Source of the DNA: Rhizobium sp. CSW-27
GTDB taxonomy: Bacteria; Pseudomonadota; Alphaproteobacteria; Rhizobiales; Rhizobiaceae
NCBI RefSeq assembly: GCF_018760785.1
Contig: NZ_JAHHZO010000002.1
Coordinates: forward strand, 124,001-188,000
DNA length: 64,000 nucleotides
Direction: 5' to 3'
Positions 7,261 to 15,632 of this stretch are shown piece after piece; the stretch's first letter is position 1, and every line of letters starts with the position of its first letter. The notes under the pieces are model-generated. The model worked only from the letters and a program-made list of their open reading frames with translations. It was not told where the DNA came from and did not search any database. Both the position numbers and the translations under genes were made by a program.

Positions 7261-8859
7261 TCAGAACGGGCTGCGAAAAACCCCCGGGGCGCTGGCGCGA
7301 TCGGCAGGGCGCAGGGCGTGGCGCCACAGCCCGGCGGCCATTGCCAGCCCCAGTCCCAGCAGGGCGCCGGCCAAGGCGCCGGCAGGGGCGAGGATCGCGA
7401 CACCGGGCGGCCAGCTCCGGCCGTGCGGCGGAACCGGCGCCGAAATGACCTGCACATTGCTGGTGTCGATCTGCTGGCGCTCGGCGATCTGATGGGTGCG
7501 TGCCAGATAGGTCTCGTAGACCGAGGCCTTGGCGCGGGCGTCGCGTTCCAGTTCCCGCAGCGCGACCTGTGCATCATTGTCGGTAAACACCGTGGCGCGC
7601 TCGTCGCTGGCCTTGCCCTTCAGAGCGGCGAGGCTGGCGCGTGCCTCTTCCACATCTGCGCTGGCGCCGGCGAGGATGCGTTGCGCTTCCTCGGTCATCG
7701 CCTTTTCCACGGTCGATCGTTCGGATTGCAGGCTGACCAGTCGGGGATGGCGGGCGCCATAGGTGAGCGACAACGCGCTGACCTGCTGATCCAGGGCCGT
7801 GTAACTGGCGCGCAGCGCCGTCATCGTGGCGGAATCGAACACGGCATCGCTTGCCATTCGACCGGCCGACAGCGCGGCGCGCATCTGTGCGGCGCGGGCT
7901 TCCGCCTGGATCAGCCGCTGCTGCGCGTCGAGCACCTGCGTATCGAGCGTGCTGGCCTTGCGGGTGGAGGTCAGTTCTCCCTGCGCCTGCTGCAACCCGT
8001 TTTCCCGCTTGAAGGTTTCAACGCGCTCTTCCGCCTCGCTGACGGAGCGGCGCAGTTCGTCGAGCCGGCTGTTGATGGTCGCAGCCAGCCGGCCGGCGCT
8101 GTCCGATGCGCTCTCGAAGAGCTGGTTCTCGAAGGCCTTCACCACCGCTGCGGCCAGCCGCACCGATTTTTCCGGCTCGGTCGACCAGACGGATACCGTC
8201 ACGACGAAGGAGGTGGCGTCCCGCGTTGCCGTCACCCGGCGTTCCAGCGCCCGCAGGACGGCAAGCTCGCGGTCCTGCGGACCGGCGGGCTCGGAGATAA
8301 GCCCGGCAAGCAGGCCGGGGCGGAAGAATTCGTCGTCCCGCGTCAGGTCGAGATCGCGGATCACCTGCAGCAGCACGCTGCCGGAGGTCAGCAGGCGCAG
8401 CTTGCTTTCCACCTCCATCTGCTGCGTGTCGCGCTGCGGGCTTGCTGCAAACACGTCGTCTGCCACGAGGTTGAGGTTCGAGGGGTTGATGACGATTTCG
8501 GTCGAGGCGGTGAAGCGGGGCGTTGCCGTCAGCGCGTAGAGAAGGGCCGCAACCAGTCCGGCGAGGGTTAAGGCGGCGATCAGCCGCCAGCCGCCATGCA
8601 CCATGCGCATGAGGTCCGCGGCGCCGATCGAGGCAAGATTGCCGCGAATGCTGTCCAGCCGCGCCTCCAGCCCGTCCGTTGCGCCCGGCGCTCTCGTTGC
8701 CGTGGCGGGCGAGGCGGCGGGATGCCGTGTCATCGGCGCGCCGCGCTCTGTGGCGGTCTCCGCCAGCGCGTGGTCGAGCAGCGAACCGACCGTGCGCGTG
8801 GCAGCCGCCTGGGCGGGGCGCGCCATGCCCGATCTCGCCGGCTCACCGGGTCTGTACAT
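7261..8859 (-). CDS. Wzz/GumC-type polysaccharide chain-length determinant protein (no kinase domain)
   Basis: 532 residues. A cytoplasmic N-terminal tail of about 90 residues is followed by a first membrane helix (WRLIAALTLAGLVAALLYAL), then a periplasmic Wzz domain starting RFTASTEIVI. A long coiled-coil region rich in E, A, Q and R follows, then a GNVR-type section, and a second membrane helix close to the C-terminus preceded by VPPHGRSWPPG, the usual proline-rich motif. It ends soon after, so the BY-kinase domain of PCP-2a fusions is missing. It probably sets chain length in surface polysaccharide export, but no glycosyltransferase or Wzx/Wzy gene is adjacent. Start ATG 8857-8859 with CAGGAGC six bases before; an upstream ATG at 8934 lacks a site. 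Confidence 0.8.
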   Translation of the reverse strand: MYRPGEPARSGMARPAQAAATRTVGSLLDHALAETATERGAPMTRHPAASPATATRAPGATDGLEARLDSIRGNLASIGAADLMRMVHGGWRLIAALTLAGLVAALLYALTATPRFTASTEIVINPSNLNLVADDVFAASPQRDTQQMEVESKLRLLTSGSVLLQVIRDLDLTRDDEFFRPGLLAGLISEPAGPQDRELAVLRALERRVTATRDATSFVVTVSVWSTEPEKSVRLAAAVVKAFENQLFESASDSAGRLAATINSRLDELRRSVSEAEERVETFKRENGLQQAQGELTSTRKASTLDTQVLDAQQRLIQAEARAAQMRAALSAGRMASDAVFDSATMTALRASYTALDQQVSALSLTYGARHPRLVSLQSERSTVEKAMTEEAQRILAGASADVEEARASLAALKGKASDERATVFTDNDAQVALRELERDARAKASVYETYLARTHQIAERQQIDTSNVQVISAPVPPHGRSWPPGVAILAPAGALAGALLGLGLAMAAGLWRHALRPADRASAPGVFRSPF

Positions 8860-9061
8860 GTCAAAGCTCCTGACCTCTGCCGCCGGCAGGTCTTGCCCGC
8901 GACGCAGGCCGTGCCGAACACGCCCTGGCAGCATTAGGTCCTGCGCATGAAGGTTCGGTTAATCGGCCACTGCGAGGCTTGCAGGGCAGCCCACGGGGGC
9001 TCTTGAGTTGCGCTGCAAGATCGGGTCAACTGGCCACAGCCTCGGGGGAGGGGCGTTGCGG

Positions 9062-10888
9062 GTGAAAAAGCAGTTTCTGACAGCGCTGGGGGCTCTCGTC
9101 GTCATCGGCATCCTGTTTGTCTTCCATGGTGGCACCATCATCGAGCGCCGCTATCTGAGGGAGGCGGAGGTGCAGGGCGGCACCACCCTTCGGCTTGCCG
9201 TCGCCGCGCTTGACGGCCACCTGCGCCGCTTCGAGCCGCTGCCGGCGCTGATCGCCGACCAGCCGGCCATCGAGGCGCTGATCCAGTCTCCCGAAGATCC
9301 GGTGCTGCGCCATGCCACCAACCTTTATCTCAGCGGCATCAACGCGCTGCTGAAGTCCTCCGACATCTACATGATGACGATGGACGGCGAGACGATCGCC
9401 GCCAGCAATTACGACCTGCCGACCAGCTTTATCGGCCAGAACTTCAGCTACCGTCCCTATTTCCAGCAGGCAGCGGCCGGCGCGCAGGCCCGCTTCTACG
9501 CGCTCGGCACCACGTCGGCGCGGCGCGGCTATTATTTCTCCTCGCCCATCGAGATCGCCGGCCGCATTCTCGGCGTGATCGTCTTCAAGGTGGATATCGA
9601 TACGATCGAGGCCTCCTGGGTCGGTGGCGATTCCCGCATCTTCGTGTCCGATCCCGAAGGCATCATCTTCATGACCGGCACGCCGGAATGGCTCTACAGC
9701 GCCATCCAGCCGCTGACGCCCGAAAGGCTGGCACGCACGGAGGCTTCGCGCCGCTATTCGGATGCGAGGCTGCGCGAACTGCCGATCACCGAGCGGATGG
9801 ATGCCGGCCACCGCCTGATGACGGTCTCGGAAGGGGCGGGCGCGCGTGAATATCTGGTGACCTCGCAGCCGATGCCGCAGGCGGGATGGACGGTGAATGT
9901 GCTGACCGATACCGCCTCCGCCCGCGCCCAGGCGCAGAGCGTGGTGGTGGTCGGCCTGCTCCTGCTGTGTCTTGCCGGTCTTGGGCTGGCGATCCTGATG
10001 CAGCGCCGGGCCCGGCTGGCCGAACGGCTCCACCTGCAGGCCGAGGCGCAGGTGGAGCTGGAACGGCGCGTCGAGGAACGCACCGCCGACCTTGCCCGCG
10101 TCAACCATCGCATCGAGGAGGAGATTGCCGAACGGCGACTGACGGAGCAGCAGTTGCGCCAGACCCAGGCGGATCTCATCCAGGCCGGCAAGCTGGCCGG
10201 GCTCGGGCAGATGTCGGCGGCGCTGTCGCACGAGTTCAACCAGCCGCTTGCCGCTGCCAAGACCTATGCCGACAGTGCCGCCGTGCTGATGGAGCGCGGC
10301 CGGCTGGAGGAGGCGAGCGACAATATCCGCCGCATCTCGGCGCTGATCGACCGTATGGCCGCCATCTCGCGGCATCTGCGCAATTTCGCCCGCAAGCCGA
10401 ACGAGAAGCTCGGTCCGGTCGCGCTGGACGAAGTGATCCGCGACACGCTGGAAATCGTCGCGGCGCGGCTGAAGGCGGCCGATGCCGAACTCTGCGTCAC
10501 GCTGGCCCAACCGCCTGCGGTGGTCAAGGCGGGCTCGGTGCGCCTGCAGCAGGTGCTGGTCAATATCCTTACCAATGCCGCCGATGCGGTGGAGGGGCTG
10601 GGCGATCGCCGCATCGACCTGACCATCGGCCGGTTGGCGGGCCGGGTGGTGCTGCAGATCCGCGATCGCGGGCCGGGCGTGCCCGCCGCCATCCGCGAGC
10701 GCATCTTCGATCCCTTCTTCACCACCAAGGGCGTCGGCAAGGGGCTGGGGCTTGGCCTGTCCATCTCCTATAATATCGTCAAGGATTTCGGCGGCAGCCT
10801 CAGCGTCGGCGATCATCCGGATGGCGGCGCGCTCTTCCGGATCGAACTGGACGAGGTGGCGGCCGAGGTGGGGCAGGCGGCGGAGTAG
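9062..10888 (+). CDS. DctB-like membrane sensor histidine kinase
   Basis: About 608 residues. TM1 sits at the N-terminus (FLTALGALVVIGILFVF), then a periplasmic double-PDC/Cache sensor of about 260 residues, TM2 (VVVVGLLLLCLAGLGLAILM), a coiled coil and a HisKA domain (ALSHEFNQPLAA with the phospho-histidine). The ATPase domain has an N-box NILTNAADAV, G1 RDRGPGVP and DPFFTTKGVGKGLGLGLS. This layout is that of C4-dicarboxylate sensor DctB. It is two bases upstream of its response regulator. The GTG at 9062 is preferred, with GGAGGGG about 9 bases upstream; TTG at 9056 or 9008 are alternatives. Because a Tct transporter, not dctA, follows, it may sense a di- or tricarboxylate for that system. 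Confidence 0.85.
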   Translation: MKKQFLTALGALVVIGILFVFHGGTIIERRYLREAEVQGGTTLRLAVAALDGHLRRFEPLPALIADQPAIEALIQSPEDPVLRHATNLYLSGINALLKSSDIYMMTMDGETIAASNYDLPTSFIGQNFSYRPYFQQAAAGAQARFYALGTTSARRGYYFSSPIEIAGRILGVIVFKVDIDTIEASWVGGDSRIFVSDPEGIIFMTGTPEWLYSAIQPLTPERLARTEASRRYSDARLRELPITERMDAGHRLMTVSEGAGAREYLVTSQPMPQAGWTVNVLTDTASARAQAQSVVVVGLLLLCLAGLGLAILMQRRARLAERLHLQAEAQVELERRVEERTADLARVNHRIEEEIAERRLTEQQLRQTQADLIQAGKLAGLGQMSAALSHEFNQPLAAAKTYADSAAVLMERGRLEEASDNIRRISALIDRMAAISRHLRNFARKPNEKLGPVALDEVIRDTLEIVAARLKAADAELCVTLAQPPAVVKAGSVRLQQVLVNILTNAADAVEGLGDRRIDLTIGRLAGRVVLQIRDRGPGVPAAIRERIFDPFFTTKGVGKGLGLGLSISYNIVKDFGGSLSVGDHPDGGALFRIELDEVAAEVGQAAE

Positions 10889-10890
10889 GC

Positions 10891-12252
10891 ATGCAGCGGG
10901 TCTTGTTGGTGGATGACGAGGAGGAGCTTCGCCGCTCCACGGCGCAGGCACTCGAACTGTCGGGCCTGTCGGTGCAGACGCTGGCCAGTGCCGATCACGT
11001 GCTGGAACTCATCGGCTATGCCTTCGACGGTGTCGTCGTCAGCGACATCCGCATGCCCGGCATCGACGGCATGACGCTGATGCAGCGCATCCGCGAACTG
11101 GATGCGGAAATCCCGGTGATCCTGGTGACAGGCCATGGCGATGTGCAGCTGGCGGTAAAGGCCATGCGCGAGGGCGCCTATGATTTCATCGAGAAACCCT
11201 TCACCACCCCGCATCTGGCTGGCGTCATCCGCCGTGCGCTCGACCGGCGCGGTCTGGTGCTGGAAAACCGGCGCCTGAGGGCGGTCGCCGGCAAGCGGGA
11301 CGATCTGGAAACGCGCCTTCCCGGCCGCACGCAGGTGATGGTCGATCTGCGTTACCAGATCCGGGCAATCGGCGCGGCGGATGCCGATACGCTGGTGATC
11401 GGCGATACCGGCGTCGGCAAGGAGGTGGTGGCGCGTGCGCTGCACGATGTCAGCCCGCGCGCCAACCGGCCCTTCATCGCGATCAACTGCGCCGCGCTGC
11501 CGGAAAACCTGATCGAAAGCGAGCTGTTCGGTCATGAGGCCGGCGCCTTTCCCGGCGCGTTGCGCCCGCGTTACGGCAAGTTCGAGCACGGCCGCGGCGG
11601 CACAATCCTGCTTGACGAGATCGGCTCGCTGCCCTTCGACCTGCAGGCGAAGTTTCTGCGCGTGCTGCAGGAGCGGGTTATCACGCGGCTCGGCTCCAAC
11701 GAGACGGTGGGGCTCGATGTCCGTTTCATCGCCACCAGCAAGGTCGATCTGGAGGCGGAGGTTCAGGCCGGTCGCTTCCGTGCCGACCTGCTGTACCGGC
11801 TGAATGTCGCAACGCTGCGCGTGCCGGCGCTTGCACAGCGCCGGGCGGATATTCCGCTGCTCTTCCTGCAGCTGGTGCGCGAGGCCTGCGCGCGCTATGG
11901 CCGTGACGATATGGAGGTGCCGCAGGAGGTGGTGGCTTCCGTCGCGCAGAAGGACTGGCCGGGCAATGTGCGCGAGCTGCGCAATGCCGCCGATCGTCTG
12001 GTTCTCGGGCTCGACATGCGCCCCGGCGATGGCGGCGCCCTGGTGAAGCCGGAAAGCGGGCGGCTGGCCGACCGGGTCGCTGCCTTCGAGCGCAACATCA
12101 TCGCCAGTGCCATTGCCGCCCATGGCGGGGCGCTGAAGCCGGTCTACGAGCAGCTGGGAATCAGCCGCAAGACACTCTACGAAAAGATGCAGAAATACGG
12201 TCTCGACAGGAAATTCCTCTCACCCGAGAGCCTGCGCGAGCTGGAGGAGTGA
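10891..12252 (+). CDS. DctD-like sigma-54-dependent response regulator
   Basis: 453 residues: receiver domain (phospho-Asp D52 in SDIRMPG, Thr80, Lys102), AAA+ domain with Walker A GDTGVGKE (171-178), Walker B GGTILLDEIGS, arginine region FRADLLYRLN, and a C-terminal Fis-type helix-turn-helix (LGISRKTLYEKMQKYG). The sigma-54 contact loop reads GAFPGA (218-223) where the family consensus is GAFTGA, so the usual threonine is proline. It is coupled to the DctB-like kinase. It likely activates the tct operon downstream, where two dyads and a weak -24/-12 element are seen. Confidence 0.87.
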   Translation: MQRVLLVDDEEELRRSTAQALELSGLSVQTLASADHVLELIGYAFDGVVVSDIRMPGIDGMTLMQRIRELDAEIPVILVTGHGDVQLAVKAMREGAYDFIEKPFTTPHLAGVIRRALDRRGLVLENRRLRAVAGKRDDLETRLPGRTQVMVDLRYQIRAIGAADADTLVIGDTGVGKEVVARALHDVSPRANRPFIAINCAALPENLIESELFGHEAGAFPGALRPRYGKFEHGRGGTILLDEIGSLPFDLQAKFLRVLQERVITRLGSNETVGLDVRFIATSKVDLEAEVQAGRFRADLLYRLNVATLRVPALAQRRADIPLLFLQLVREACARYGRDDMEVPQEVVASVAQKDWPGNVRELRNAADRLVLGLDMRPGDGGALVKPESGRLADRVAAFERNIIASAIAAHGGALKPVYEQLGISRKTLYEKMQKYGLDRKFLSPESLRELEE

Positions 12253-12291
12253 GGTTCGGGCAGTCAAGAGACGTGCGGCAGTGATGGCGAT

Positions 12292-12340
12292 GGGTGGATT
12301 TCCACCCGTGCCACGGGCGCAATGTTTCGGTTTCCACCCA
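12292..12340 (+). promoter_or_regulatory. Tandem dyads, candidate upstream activator sites for the DctD-like regulator
   Basis: A perfect dyad, GGGTGGA-TT-TCCACCC, spans 12292-12307. A second half-site TTTCCACCCA (12331-12340) with a degenerate left half is centred 32 bases later, about three helical turns. They lie just after the regulator gene and 40-80 bases upstream of a candidate -24/-12 element. Binding by this regulator is inferred. Confidence 0.45.
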
Positions 12341-12373
12341 TTTTGCGCTGCAAAAGCCGCCTGCCGGACGTTT

Positions 12374-12389
12374 TGGGGTTTCCGTGGCA
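12374..12389 (+). promoter_or_regulatory. Weak sigma-54 (-24/-12) promoter candidate for the tct operon
   Basis: TGGGGTTTCCGTGGCA has GG (12375-12376) and GC (12387-12388) at the invariant spacing but departs from TGGCAC-N5-TTGC elsewhere. Start would be near 12400, 85 bases before the tctC-like ATG. Confidence 0.3.
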
Positions 12390-12484
12390 ATTGCCGAAAG
12401 CCTGCCGGCCAAGACAGATGGACGCACCAGATCGCCCGGGAGGAGCCGCGGCGATTGGCTTGGTTTCATCTGAGGAGGATGTCG

Positions 12485-13468
12485 ATGAAATTCTTCAAGG
12501 CCCTTGCCTGCGCGACCGCATTTGCCGCCGTTGCCCTCTCGTCCGGCCTGTCTGCGGCTGCCGGCTATCCGGAGCGCTCGATCACCATGGTGGTTCCCTT
12601 CTCCGCCGGTGGTCCGACGGACACGGTGGCGCGGCTCGTGGCCGAATCCATGTCGAAGGATCTCGGCCAGCAGATCATCATCGAGAATGTCGGCGGTGCC
12701 GGCGGTACGCTGGGCGCCGGGCGCGTTGCCAGTTCCGAGGCAGACGGCTACACGCTTCTGCTGCATCACATCGGCATGGCCACCAGTGCCACGCTCTATC
12801 GCAAGCTTGCCTATGACACGCTGAACGCCTTCGAATATGTCGGCCTCGTCACCGACGTGCCGATGACGATCGTCGCCCGCAAGGACATGGACGCGAAGGA
12901 CCTCAAGAGCCTGATCGACTATGCCAAGGCCAACAAGGATACCGTCACCGTCGCCAATGCCGGCATCGGTGCCGCCTCGCATCTGTGCGGCATGCTGTTC
13001 ATGAGCGCCATCCAGACGCCGCTCGTCACCGTTCCCTACAAGGGAACCGGCCCGGCCATGACCGATCTGCTCGGCGGTCAGGTCGACATCATGTGCGACC
13101 AGACCACCAACACCACCAAGCAGATCCAGGGCGGCACGATCAAGGCCTATGCCGTCACCTCGCCGAAGCGCCTCGACGTGCTGAAGGACGTGCCTACGGC
13201 TGTCGAGGCCGGGCTGCCGGGCTTCGAGGTCGGTATCTGGCACGGCATCTATGCGCCGAAGGGCACGCCGGCGGCCGCGACGGAGCGTCTCTCCAAGGCG
13301 CTGCAGGTGGCGCTGAAGGATCCGAATGTCGCCGCCCGCTTCGCCGAACTCGGCACCGCGCCCTCGTCGGATACCGATGCGACACCGGCCGCGCTGAAGG
13401 CCAAGCTGGAAAGCGAGATCGCCCGCTGGAAGCCGGTGATCCAGGCCGCCGGCCAGTACGCGGACTGA
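12485..13468 (+). CDS. tctC: Tripartite tricarboxylate transporter substrate-binding protein (TctC/Bug family)
   Basis: 327 residues with a signal peptide ending near SAAAG, then YPERSITMVVPFSAGGPTDT, the Bug-family opening that lines the carboxylate site. Further family motifs are ENVGGAGGTLGAGRV, VPYKGTGPAMTDLLGGQVD and VPTAVEAGLPGFEV. The mature protein is periplasmic. It delivers a carboxylate (citrate-like or other; the specificity is not readable) to TctA/TctB downstream. The start is the second of two ATGs: AGGAGG (12473-12478) is 6 bases from 12485 and abuts the first. A strong hairpin follows the gene (13481-13505), likely making this gene more abundant than tctBA. Confidence 0.9.
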   Translation: MKFFKALACATAFAAVALSSGLSAAAGYPERSITMVVPFSAGGPTDTVARLVAESMSKDLGQQIIIENVGGAGGTLGAGRVASSEADGYTLLLHHIGMATSATLYRKLAYDTLNAFEYVGLVTDVPMTIVARKDMDAKDLKSLIDYAKANKDTVTVANAGIGAASHLCGMLFMSAIQTPLVTVPYKGTGPAMTDLLGGQVDIMCDQTTNTTKQIQGGTIKAYAVTSPKRLDVLKDVPTAVEAGLPGFEVGIWHGIYAPKGTPAAATERLSKALQVALKDPNVAARFAELGTAPSSDTDATPAALKAKLESEIARWKPVIQAAGQYAD

Positions 13469-13480
13469 GTGTTGCCGCAG

Positions 13481-13505
13481 GGCCTGCATCCCCGTGATGC
13501 AGGCC
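13481..13505 (+). terminator. Hairpin between tctC and tctB
   Basis: Perfect 10-base arms GGCCTGCATC and GATGCAGGCC with a 5-base loop, no T-tract. Probably an attenuator or mRNA 3'-end stabiliser for the binding-protein gene rather than a full terminator. Confidence 0.6.
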
Positions 13506-13626
13506 TTCACCGCACCGGCCCCGCACCTGCGGGAAGAACCGCGATGCGGCAGGACCGGGGTGCCGCCTTGTGGCGCGCCGGTGAACGCGGCGAGGGGCCG
13601 CGCCTCTGACTTATTCGAGGGGACCC

Positions 13627-14088
13627 ATGAAATCCGTCGGTTTCGACAAGACCAATGCGCTGTGTGGCGCGCTTTTCATTCTTTTCGGTGTTTTCTTTGC
13701 ACTGCAGGCTCTCGATCTACCGATCGGCACCGCCTTTCGAATGGGACCGGGTTATTTCCCGCTGGTGCTGGCCGGAGCGCTTGTCCTGCTCGGGCTGATC
13801 ATCGTCGTGCAGGCCCTGCGGACCGTGCATGAGGGCGTCGGGCCGATTGCCTGGCGTGGCCTGCTGTTCATCCTGCCATCGGCCATCTTCTTCGGCATCA
13901 CGGTGCGCGGACTCGGATTCGTGCCCGCGCTGTTTGCAACGGCCTTCATCGCCTCCTTCGCCTCCAGCCGCATGACGCCCCTGATGGCGGCGGTACTTTC
14001 GGTGGCGCTGACGGTCTTTTCGGTCGTGGTGTTCAGCTACGGGCTCGGGCTGCCCTTCCGCAGCTTCGGCCCCTGGCTCGGTTACTAG
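13627..14088 (+). CDS. tctB: Tripartite tricarboxylate transporter small membrane subunit (TctB family)
   Basis: 153 residues with four hydrophobic segments, about residues 12-30 (ALFILFGVFFALQAL), 40-62 (GPGYFPLVLAGALVLLGLIIVVQAL), 77-95 and 100-140. The GPGYFP motif of TctB proteins is present. It forms the membrane complex with TctA. The start ATG follows CGAGGGGACCC. It lies 158 bases after tctC, across a hairpin, and 10 bases before tctA. Confidence 0.88.
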   Translation: MKSVGFDKTNALCGALFILFGVFFALQALDLPIGTAFRMGPGYFPLVLAGALVLLGLIIVVQALRTVHEGVGPIAWRGLLFILPSAIFFGITVRGLGFVPALFATAFIASFASSRMTPLMAAVLSVALTVFSVVVFSYGLGLPFRSFGPWLGY

Positions 14089-14098
14089 GAGGCCGGTC

Positions 14099-15604
14099 AT
14101 GGATCTTTTCAGCAATCTCGCACTCGGCTTCTCCACCGCAACTTCGCTTGCCAACCTGTTCTTCTGCCTGATCGGCGTGCTGCTCGGCACCCTGATCGGC
14201 GTGCTGCCCGGCATCGGCGCCACGGCCACCATCGCCATGCTGCTGCCGATCACCTTCCAGCTGGAGCCGGTCTCGTCGCTCATCATGCTGGCCGGCATCT
14301 ATTACGGTGCGCAGTATGGCGGCTCGACCACGGCGATCCTCATCAACATGCCGGGTGAAAGCTCGTCGGCCGTCACGGCGATCGATGGCTACCAGATGGC
14401 CCGCAAGGGCAGGGCGGGAGCGGCTCTTGCCATCGCCGCGCTCGGCTCCTTCTTCGCCGGCACGGTCTCGACCTTCCTGGTCGCCATCTTCGCGCCGCCG
14501 CTCACCAAGATCGCACTGGAATTCGGCGCGGCCGAATATTTCTCGCTGATGGTGGTCGGTCTCGTCTCGTCGATCGCGCTGGCCTCCGGCTCGATCATCA
14601 AGGCGCTCGCCATGGTGGTGCTGGGGCTGCTGCTCGGTCTTGTCGGCACCGACATCTATTCCGGCACGCCGCGTTTCACGCTCGGCATCCGCGAATATGC
14701 CGACGGGCTGAATTTCGTCGCGGTGGCGGTAGGCGTCTTCGGCATTGCGGAAATCCTGCGCAATCTGGAGGGCGAAAAGAACCGCACGGTCCTCGTGAAG
14801 AAGATCACGGGCCTGCTGCCGACGCGCGATGATTTTCGCCGCATGGTTGCTCCGGTGCTGCGTGGCACGGTGATCGGCTCGGCGCTCGGCATCCTGCCGG
14901 GGGGCGGAGCAATCCTGGCCGCCTTTGCCTCCTATACGGTCGAAAAACGTGTCTCGAAGACCCCTGAGGAATTCGGCCACGGTGCGATTGCCGGTGTTGC
15001 CGGTCCCGAATCGGCCAACAATGCCGGTGCGCAGACCTCGTTCATCCCGCTTCTCACGCTCGGCATTCCGGCCAATCCGGTGATGGCGCTGATGATCGGC
15101 GCGATGATCATCCAGGGCATCGTGCCGGGTCCGAATGTCGCGACCGAGCAGCCGGCCCTGTTCTGGGGCATCATCGCCTCGATGTGGATCGGCAACCTGA
15201 TGCTGGTGGTTCTCAACCTGCCGCTGATCGGGCTGTGGGTGAAGCTGCTGACCATCCCCTATTACGTGCTGTTCCCGATCATCATGGCCTTCTGCTCGAT
15301 CGGGGTCTACAGCGTCAATTCCAATGTCTATGACCTCTATGCCGTCGCCTTCTTCGGCTTCATCGGCTACGTGCTGGTCAAGCTGCGCTGCGAGCCGGCG
15401 CCGCTTCTGCTCGGCTTCGTGCTTGGCCCGCTGCTGGAAGAAAACCTGCGCCGCGCCATGATCCTGTCGCGCGGCGACCCGTCCACCTTCCTCATCCGGC
15501 CGATCAGCGCCACGCTGCTTGCCATCGCTCTCGTCGTGCTCGTCGTGGTCCTGCTGCCCAGCATTCGCGCCAAGCGCGAGGAAGTGTTCCAGGACGAGGA
15601 TTGA
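14099..15604 (+). CDS. tctA: Tripartite tricarboxylate transporter large permease (TctA family)
   Basis: 501 residues, about 11-12 membrane segments. It has the duplicated TctA signature: GTLIGVLPGIGATATIAMLL and IYYGAQYGGSTTAILINMPG near the N-terminus, and LGILPGGGAILAAFASYTVE with AGPESANNAGAQTSFIPLL in the second half. It catalyses cation-coupled carboxylate uptake with TctB and the TctC-like binding protein. The ATG follows AGGAGGCCGGTC. It is the last gene of the operon and converges on the LacI gene. Confidence 0.92.
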   Translation: MDLFSNLALGFSTATSLANLFFCLIGVLLGTLIGVLPGIGATATIAMLLPITFQLEPVSSLIMLAGIYYGAQYGGSTTAILINMPGESSSAVTAIDGYQMARKGRAGAALAIAALGSFFAGTVSTFLVAIFAPPLTKIALEFGAAEYFSLMVVGLVSSIALASGSIIKALAMVVLGLLLGLVGTDIYSGTPRFTLGIREYADGLNFVAVAVGVFGIAEILRNLEGEKNRTVLVKKITGLLPTRDDFRRMVAPVLRGTVIGSALGILPGGGAILAAFASYTVEKRVSKTPEEFGHGAIAGVAGPESANNAGAQTSFIPLLTLGIPANPVMALMIGAMIIQGIVPGPNVATEQPALFWGIIASMWIGNLMLVVLNLPLIGLWVKLLTIPYYVLFPIIMAFCSIGVYSVNSNVYDLYAVAFFGFIGYVLVKLRCEPAPLLLGFVLGPLLEENLRRAMILSRGDPSTFLIRPISATLLAIALVVLVVVLLPSIRAKREEVFQDED

Positions 15605-15632
15605 CCCTCGTCCCGAGACGTTGGGGGGCGTC

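Noticed and set aside
9026..10951. Long antisense frame to the DctB-like kinase
   Set aside because: Opposite strand of a gene with complete kinase boxes; the translated product is domain-free and H/R/Q-rich.
12385..12401. TGGCAATTGCCGAAAGC as sigma-54 promoter of tct operon
   Set aside because: GG and GC are two bases too far apart for the invariant spacing. The overlapping element at 12374-12389 has the right spacing and was listed instead with low confidence.
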